This document shows positions 57,660 to 64,000 of a DNA stretch of 64,000 bases, one piece after another. The notes under the pieces are model-generated. The model worked only from the letters and a program-made list of their open reading frames with translations, ran no database searches and was not told the DNA's origin. Position numbers and translations under genes: made by a program. The stretch comes from Diphasiastrum complanatum (Eukaryota; Streptophyta; Lycopodiopsida; Lycopodiales; Lycopodiaceae), in the NCBI GenBank assembly GCA_029204225.1, contig CM055094.1, positions 32,227,841 to 32,291,840 on the forward strand, written 5' to 3'. Positions within the stretch are counted from its first letter, which is position 1; each line of letters starts with the position of its first letter.

Positions 57660-58192
57660 TGTTGAATTTACACGTGTGGGACACCCTACACATGTACTTT
57701 TGATCTTCTAAGCAAGATCTGTCAACAAAACATGAAACTAAGTACAATAAATGTCTCAACTTGGCTAGAGAGAGAAAATGAAAGTACAAAAACTCGAGTA
57801 GAGAGAGAGGGCACAAAGAGCTTAGTCTCCAAATTTGCATTATACACAAATCTCATCATTTTTTCAGTGAGAGTACATCACATATATATAGATCCATGGA
57901 CTCTCCTCCTACTTTGAGTTGAATTGGAGTTGTGAATCCACCTCTCAAGCTATCTAGACTTGTTCAAGCCACCTCACTATGTCTAATTGTGCCACCTAGT
58001 CTTTTCATGCATTAAATGTGGCATGCAAAGTACAAATGGCAATTCCTATGGTAGCTCGACTTTCTACTTCTACCTACCTTGAATATTTTATTCTAATATG
58101 GGTCTTTACTAAGCCAAAAGAGCTCAATTAATCTTTGGCATTTTTAGGATCCCTACTTACAACATTAGATAGATTTTTCCAATATTTCAATA
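57660..58192 (-). repeat. Copia 3' LTR, minus orientation
   Basis: On the minus strand it starts TATTGAAATATTGG (expected TG, one transition) directly after the polypurine tract AGGAGGAG, and ends CACGTGTAAATTCAACA at 57660. Length 533 bp. It belongs to the element at 58.2-61.5 kb. Confidence 0.8.
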
Positions 58193-58210
58193 CTCCTCCT
58201 AAAAATGTAT

Positions 58211-59905
58211 CTAATGTGGATCAAGCATCGATCTTGAGATAAGACCAAGATTAGATCTATGCTTTGAGAAGGCACTTTTGCAAAGTGGCTTTGTGAGAAG
58301 ATCAGCAATACATGAAGACGTGTCGACATTTTCCAAGTTTATTTTACCTCCAATGAGCTTTTCCCTTACAAAATGGTGTGCCACTTCTATATGCTTGCTT
58401 CTTGCATGAAAAATAGGATTGTTTGCAAGAGCTTGGGCCGATATGTTGTCACATTTGATCGAGGGAAGATCATCCTCTTTGATGCACTTTAGCTCCATGA
58501 TTAACCTCTTGATCCAAAGCACCTCTTTAGTTGTTGTAGTGAGTGCTTTGTACTCGGCCTCAGAAGAAGATAGAGATATGGTATCTTGCTTCTTTGAAAG
58601 CCAAGACACAAGATTGCCTCCAAGAAAGATAGTATATGCATTAATGGACTTTCGATCCATTTTACTACTTGCAAAATTGAAATCCGAATAGCCAACAATG
58701 GTTACATCTTCATTCTTGTACAATAAACCATAATCTTGAGTAGAAGATACATATCTTAGAACTCTCTTGGCCATCTTCCAATGTTGGATCTTAGGATCTT
58801 GCATAAATTGACTCGATTTGTGCACACAATAGCTCAAATCGGTTCTAGTGATAGTAAGCCAAATTAAAGAGCCTATAAGACTCCTATAAAGTGTGATGTC
58901 CTCGAAGGATCTTTCATCACCTTTAATAGGATCTTTTACATGTTGCTCCATGGGAGTATCTATGCCTTTACAATTTTGCACATTTAATATTCTCAACATA
59001 GAAAATACATATCTAAATTGACAAATAAAAGCATACTCTTCATGAAAATCAATCTCAAGGCCTAAAATGTAATGGATCTCTCCTAGATCTTGCATTTTAA
59101 ATTCTCTTCCTAATGCATCCTTAGTTTCTTGAACTAGCATCAAACAACTTCCACTAAGAATAATTTCATCTACATAGATTAGAAGAATGACAATATTACT
59201 ACCATCAAACTTTAAGTACATAGACGGATCATAGTCACTAAGCACAAATCCTAATGAAAGTAGAAAGTTGTTGAGTCTTGAATACCATGATCTAGGTGCT
59301 TGCTTCAAGCCATAAAAACTTCTAAATAGCAAACACACCTTAGATTTATCCTTGATAAATCCTTGAGGTTGTTCCATGTATATCTCCTCCTTAAGATAAC
59401 CATTCAAAAAAGCGTTGGAGACATCAAGTTGATACAATTTCCACTTAAAAAATAAGGCAAGAGAGATTATGATTCTTATTGTCACCATCTTTGATACAGG
59501 AGCAAAGGTTTCTTCATAGTCAAGGCCATATATTTTTGCAAAGCCTTTAGCACATAATCTTGCCTTATACTTGTTGATGGAGCCATCATGATTGTACTTG
59601 ATCTTGAACACCCACTTGCATCCAATGATATGCATGTTAGGTGGTGGATCCACTAGCTCCCATGTGTGGTTGGTGATCAAGGCATCATATTCAATCTTCA
59701 TGGCCTCATACCACTCCTTGGTATTGAGGGCTTCTTGGACAGCTTTGGGCTCCTCGTGAGAAACAAAATAAGCATAAGTGTAATCAAGATCCACTTGTTT
59801 TCCTTTGTCATCATAAGTGAGCCTCTTAGGCTCGGATCTCTCCCTCATGGATCTTCTAGGAGTGAAAATCCGAGGACTTCCATCTTCAAATCTTGACTCC
59901 TCCAT
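58211..59905 (-). pseudogene. Ty1/copia reverse transcriptase and RNase H, longest open pol frame in the window
   Basis: An open frame of 564 codons. In order: SEPKRLTYDDKGK, EWYEAMKIEYDALITNHTWE, GCKWVFKIKYNHDGSINKYK, LDYEETFAPVSKMVTIR, YQLDVSNAFLNGYLKEEIYM (first catalytic Asp), YGLKQAPRSWYSRLNNFLL, LLIYVDEIILSG, then RNase H with CKGIDTPME, SFEDITLYRSLIGSLIW, GYSDFNFASSKMDRKS, SLSSSEAEYKALTT, CDNISAQALANNPIFHARSK and CIADLLTKPL. The catalytic YVDD reads YVDE, which should abolish or cripple polymerisation even though the frame is open. It continues upstream into integrase with stops at about 59906 and 60044. Confidence 0.93.
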
Positions 59906-60582
59906 TTATTGATTGTCTTCAATAACAAAAGGTGATAGATTTTGAGGTTGCTTGATCTCGGCCCCTCCAAGATTGGACTTTTCTTCTTCATGAAAAACTA
60001 CATCTCTACTATCAATTACTTTAGAAGTAGAGAGCATGTAGATTTAATAGGCTTTCTTGTTGGATGAATATCCAACCATTACTCCTTTGCTTGCACAAGA
60101 ATCATCCTTCTTTCTCGTTTCCAAGGGAATATGGACAAAGCATATGCATCCAGATACTATAAGGTGATCAACCTTAGGTTTCTTCAAATAAAGTGCTTCA
60201 TATAGTGACTTTCCTCCAAGTGCAACATGAGGGAGTCGATTGCAAAGATAGTTTGAACAATTGATGGCCTCACCCCAAAAGTCTTCTGGCAAGGATCTCA
60301 TGGTTTTGGCACATTCACACAAGGTTCTATTGTTTCTTTCAGTCACCCCATTTTGAGATGGTGTATATGCACAAGAAAATTCCCTTTTAATGCCTTCAAG
60401 GTCACAATAATCATGAAATTTATTGGAAGTGTACTCACCACCTCCATCACACCTAAGAGTCTTGATTTTGTATGAAAGTTGCTTTTCAACTAGACCTTTG
60501 AACTTTAGGAAATAGTCAAACACCATAGACTTTGAAGCTAGAAGATATAACCAGGTAAATCTTGTGAAATCATCAATGAAAG
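59906..60582 (-). pseudogene. Copia integrase core of the same element
   Basis: On the minus strand FIDDFTRFTWLYLLASKSMV, CDGGGEYTSNKFHDYCDLEG (second Asp), AYTPSQNGVTERNNRTLCEC (Glu), DFWGEAINCSNYLCNRLPHV and PKVDHLIVSGCICFVHIP, VMVGYSSNKKAY. Stops at 60042-60044 and at about 59906-59908. A deletion with frameshift at about 60583 removes the residues between HSDV and CFVAFIDD. Non-functional. Confidence 0.9.
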
Positions 60583-61500
60583 CTACAAAGCAAGTAGCAC
60601 ATCCGAGTGTATGAGCTCTAATGTATGTGTAGTCTTGATAGATGACTTTGAAAAATGCTTCTTATGAGACTTAGATATGGCACAAGCCTCACATGGCTTG
60701 AAATTCTTGGAGATAAGACTAGGCAAGCCAATAGCTTTGGCTTTCTTGACCATGGACACCATAGAACTATAGTTAGGATGCCCCAACCTTCTATGCCATA
60801 TCTCCTCCAAAGACATATGAGAAGCAAAAGCACCATCACAAGAGTTAGCATACTCTTTGGGATCAAGCTTGTAAATTCCACCATATCTAGACCCAAATGC
60901 AAGGATCTCATCATGCTTCTTGATTGTACATGTATCAACATTGAAATTCACATCTAGTCCACTATCAAACAATTGCCCAACACTAATAAGATTTTTTGTT
61001 AACTTAGGAACAAAAGTTACTTTATACAGAGAAAGAACTTTTGATGATGAAAGCTTTAGGGGAATAGTCCCTATGTCTTCAATAGCACACTCATGATCAT
61101 TTGCTGTGTAGATAGACTTCTTGGCTCCTTCATAAGGTGACATGGATGAAAAAGAATGCTTGGAGCTACACATATGTGAGGAAGCTCCACTGTCAATATA
61201 CCACAAACCATCCTTCTTGAAAGGTGATGAAGAAAAACTCGAGACCATAAGAGATCCCTCTCCATCACTTGCATGAGCATCTTCCTTCTCTTCATTGGAA
61301 ATGTTGGCTTGCTTGAATTGACTCTTCTTCTTGAAGCAATTGGTGGCATAATGCCCCTTCTTGCCACAAAAGAAACACTTGATGTTTTTCTTCTCCTTCT
61401 TGGATGTAAAAGCTTGAGAGGACTCATCCTCTTCTCCTTTCTCCTTGGAAATAAGATTGTTCTTGCTTGAAGAGGGTTGGTGTTGATTCTTACTTCTTGT
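60583..61500 (-). pseudogene. Copia gag end, zinc knuckle, protease and pre-integrase of the same element
   Basis: On the minus strand from 61500: KNQHQPSSSKNNLISKEKGE, zinc knuckle CFFCGKKGHYATNCFKKKSQ, protease GLWYIDSGASSHMCSSKHSF, VTFVPKLTKNLISVGQLFDS, the pre-integrase zinc site IWHRRLGHPNYSSM...CEAC, and LELIHSDV (first integrase Asp). The 5' part of gag, the primer site and the 5' LTR are missing; at 61500 the sequence switches to a plus-strand Tat-like gag. Confidence 0.9.
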
Positions 61501-61502
61501 GA

Positions 61503-62957
61503 AGCATCAGAAGAGAACTGAAACGACAGGAGCAGTATGCTACTCTGCAAGAAGCTATGGAAGATGCCATCAGGGAAGAGGATGAGGGATCTGACGACAA
61601 ATATCCATCCACCCACACTCCTACTCTCTCGTTAGCATCATCATCATCAAATGAATCCGCTCTATCCATAGAACTACTGTTAAAGCAAATGACAAAATTA
61701 CACAAATAGTAGATGGAGCAACTTACGGCGCAGTTTGACCATAAACTGAAAGCTTTATAGGGAGTTGTAGCAATAATGCCACATCAACCGGAACCAAACC
61801 AGCTACAGTATCCTCAATGGGAGAATGTATGGTGTTCAGTGTGCACGCAAAACCATACAAAAAACGAGTGTCCAGTCCTAAAGCAAAATCTGAGACTGAC
61901 ACATAGATTCTGCCATCTGTGCAATGCAACATTGCACGATACGACATTTTGCTTGTTTAACTCCCGGATTGTTCAACAGAAGAGAAGTCCTTATCAGACT
62001 TCTTATCCTTACCATCAAGGGGCACCCAACATGGCACCAAGGTACGGCGCACCAAATCAACAATAGTATATGGCCTTACCTGCACCACCAGGGCCAGCCA
62101 ATCAACAAGTGGCCCATGTAAACCTGACAACAGCGGAACCAGAGATTCAAATGCCACCTCAACCTGAGCAGCAGCAATGGTACGGACCAGATGAACCACT
62201 TATGGATCTTGCCATAAATGAATATGTTGTGGCCTATGCAGCTCAAACTCAAAGTCAAGGCGGAAGAAATTACGGCTACTACGGATGCGACGAAGGACAC
62301 AGAATTGCGGAATGTCCCTGCAAGGGACAATATACATCCTTATGTCGAGAATGTGGTTATGGACGCTGTTTCAAGAATTGTCCATTTAAACCTGGAACCA
62401 GTGCACCTCTCAACTTCATTGCAATACAACAACCAACAGTTCCAGCGGGGATGCCATCACAAGGGCGCCAATTCCACGCTCCTATGCTAGCTATCACGCG
62501 AGCACAGAAGAGGAAGGAAGTGGCTCCCTCACCACCACCATCGGTCACTGACGAACAACCCTCAACTTCAGCGCCATATCCAAATGTGAGGGAAGAAAGA
62601 AGACAGTACCAGAAAATAAGACATTGGGTACAAAAAGCACAAGTGGAGAAAAAAGAGCAAGAAAGGGAGAATCCCACGGAACCTCCACTTGGCGTCGAAC
62701 AGGAACTGCAGGCGGGCTCACCACTGCGCACTGATCAGAATGATCGGTTGCACCAACATGAAACACCTTTTCACATGGTAGAGCCCGAGGAACCACGCAC
62801 TGAAAGGCTCACACTTTTACTGTCAAGTCGTGTTAGTTTACCACTCAGAGAACTACTGCGGATTGTACCACAAACGAAAAGCCTTCTAGTTGAATGGGCC
62901 AAAGCGGATGAGGAGCCAGTAGCGCCTGAGCTCATATATTGTATGGGCTATGAATAA
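61503..62957 (+). pseudogene. Second Tat-like element: gag with paired zinc knuckles
   Basis: It starts inside gag (RELKRQEQYATLQEAMEDAI, REEDEGSDDKYPS) and aligns with 43000-44441. TAG codons at KLHK** (61708-61713) and KAL* (61757) break the first part. Then CSVCTQNHTKNEC and CHLCNATLHDTTFC (61836-61970), a TAG at 62066-62068, and an open frame 62070-62957 with GCDEGHRIAEC and CRECGYGRCFKNC (62280-62390), LAITRAQKRKEVAPSPPP, QKIRHWVQKAQVEKKE, ending ELIYCMGYE. The first Cys of the third knuckle is Tyr here; the fourth is complete. The capsid N-terminus, leader and LTR are missing on the left. Confidence 0.88.
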
Positions 62958-64000
62958 ACAAGTAACGTCCTCCACATTGGAGTAGCATGGGAAAGTGAGA
63001 AACACGACATCACTTTGCCAATCAAACACAAGAGATACGAGGATGAGGTAGTAGTGGTAGATGGAGGATCGGGTGTCAATTTGATCTCCACTACTTTGTA
63101 TAAAAAGTGGGGTCTGTAAGGGTTGAAGCCAGCAAGATTCGCCATCAAGCTAGCAGATCAATCCTGTGTGAAACCAAAAGGTGTAGTTGCCAATATCCCT
63201 GTAAAGATAGCAGACATGCAGTTTGTGATTACTTTTGTAGTCATGGATATACCTGAATCTCAAACTGCATACCGTGTGTTACTGGTAAGGCCATGGTCAA
63301 GGACTGCGCAACTAGTACACAATTGGAATACGAGGAAACTCACCTTCGAGAACAGAGAACAGGCTGTAAAGGTTGATCCAACCACATGGGCGGTGAAACC
63401 TATTGCACCCAAGGCTGATGACGGATTATCTACGACAGATCACATGATTGATCGCCCAAGGCCAGCCAAGGGAGGTCACTATGATTCAGGGATGGATGTC
63501 GTGAGATGGACGGATGCATTAGCAACTATTGACTGCCAGTCATGTCAACCCAGTACATCTTCACCCAAGTATTACACTATGGACACACCAATCACATTTG
63601 GGGTGAATATGATAAACGTAACATGGCTGTCAACGAAACCTATTGAGAACCCAGTGGACGATGATATAGTCCCTTGGCAACATGTTCTAACTTATAATAA
63701 GGAGATTGAGCTGACTGATGAGTAGGTCCTACACCACATGGACCCAGATTGTTACGAAACCAAGAAAGTACCAGCTCAACTGCCGCAAAAGTCTACTATG
63801 GCGAAAGTCTCAAGGATTGATCCCCCCAAGACACCTGCAAATAAGAAGAATTAGTTGAAGCAACGCTACAGCCAGGTGATCCGATGGAGTGATCTACCCG
63901 AAGAGACGATAGCTACAGTGGATGTTGATATTTGCAATCATGAGGTGAATATCACGGCAGTTCCAATGAAAGACAACAAGGAAGAATCCGCCAAAATGAC
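62958..64000 (+). pseudogene. Second Tat-like element: protease and linker, running off the window
   Basis: SNVLHIGVAWESEKHDITLP then VVVVDGGSGVNLISTTLYKK, the protease active site at about 63050-63110. A TAA at 63117-63119 interrupts, then KPARFAIKLADQSCVKPKGV, VVMDIPESQTAYRVLLV, TTWAVKPIAPKADDGLST, DALATIDCQSCQPST, DTPITFGVNMINVTW and LTDE followed by TAG at 63723-63725, where the first element has CAG (TDEQILNHMDP). Another TAG follows KKN at 63853-63855. Reverse transcriptase would begin just beyond the window. Confidence 0.88.

Noticed and set aside
42533-64000. TAG read as glutamine (changed genetic code or programmed readthrough)
   Set aside because: The TAG positions differ between paralogous elements, frameshifts are also present, and the intact host gene ends in TGA; methylcytosine deamination is simpler.

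Overview
This is a stretch of land-plant nuclear DNA made almost entirely of old, broken, nested LTR retrotransposons, with one well preserved host gene. The evidence for a plant is the Ty1/copia and Ty3/gypsy lineages, GT-AG introns in a plant-type GT31 glycosyltransferase with an N-terminal DUF4094-like region, a hAT transposase relic, a Ulp1-like protease relic and long CT/CA/AT microsatellites. The species cannot be named from the sequence. I found no tRNA, rRNA, CRISPR array or bacterial-type operon.

Layout. 1-7.3 kb: copia fragments in both orientations, including a solo LTR with a 5-bp target-site duplication sitting inside a second copia LTR. 7.3-10.2 kb: pol, polypurine tract and 3' LTR of a gypsy element that uses an initiator-Met-like primer site (family 'TGTTATGTCC'). 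10.2-13.0 kb: a minus-strand Tat-like gypsy reverse transcriptase split by a 1.49-kb element with terminal inverted repeats. 13.0-15.8 kb: copia tails, a 156-bp CT tract and a degenerate 60-bp repeat. 15.8-18.3 kb: Ulp1-like protease relic with introns and a duplicated last exon. 18.6-22.2 kb: a second TGTTATGTCC-family gypsy, with its gag region tandemly duplicated. 22.2-23.8 kb: minus-strand hAT transposase pseudogene. 23.8-24.7 kb: microsatellites and a GC-rich palindromic island. 26.1-31.3 kb: the intact host gene, a minus-strand beta-1,3-galactosyltransferase in 11 exons whose joined CDS is exactly 1212 nt (403 aa). 31.3-34.0 kb: its upstream region and degenerate repeats. 34.0-39.5 kb: a structurally complete copia (both LTRs 807 bp, TSD CAGAG) inserted into a TGTTATGTCC-family gypsy LTR; its internal region has lost the catalytic integrase segment and the reverse transcriptase. 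40.6-52.95 kb: a nearly full-length Tat-like gypsy element carrying a roughly 2.9-kb accessory ORF between integrase and the 3' LTR. 52.96-61.5 kb: a mosaic of copia fragments in both orientations. 61.5-64.0 kb: the gag and protease part of a second Tat-like element that runs off the window.

The element genes follow the usual LTR-retrotransposon plan: gag for the particle, then protease, reverse transcriptase/RNase H and integrase, all transcribed from the LTR. Almost all are disabled here by stops, frameshifts and deletions. The most interesting items are the accessory coiled-coil ORF and the paired zinc knuckles of the Tat-like family, the excess of TAG stops at glutamine positions, the rearranged copia that transposed after losing most of pol, and the inverted-repeat element inside the reverse transcriptase.
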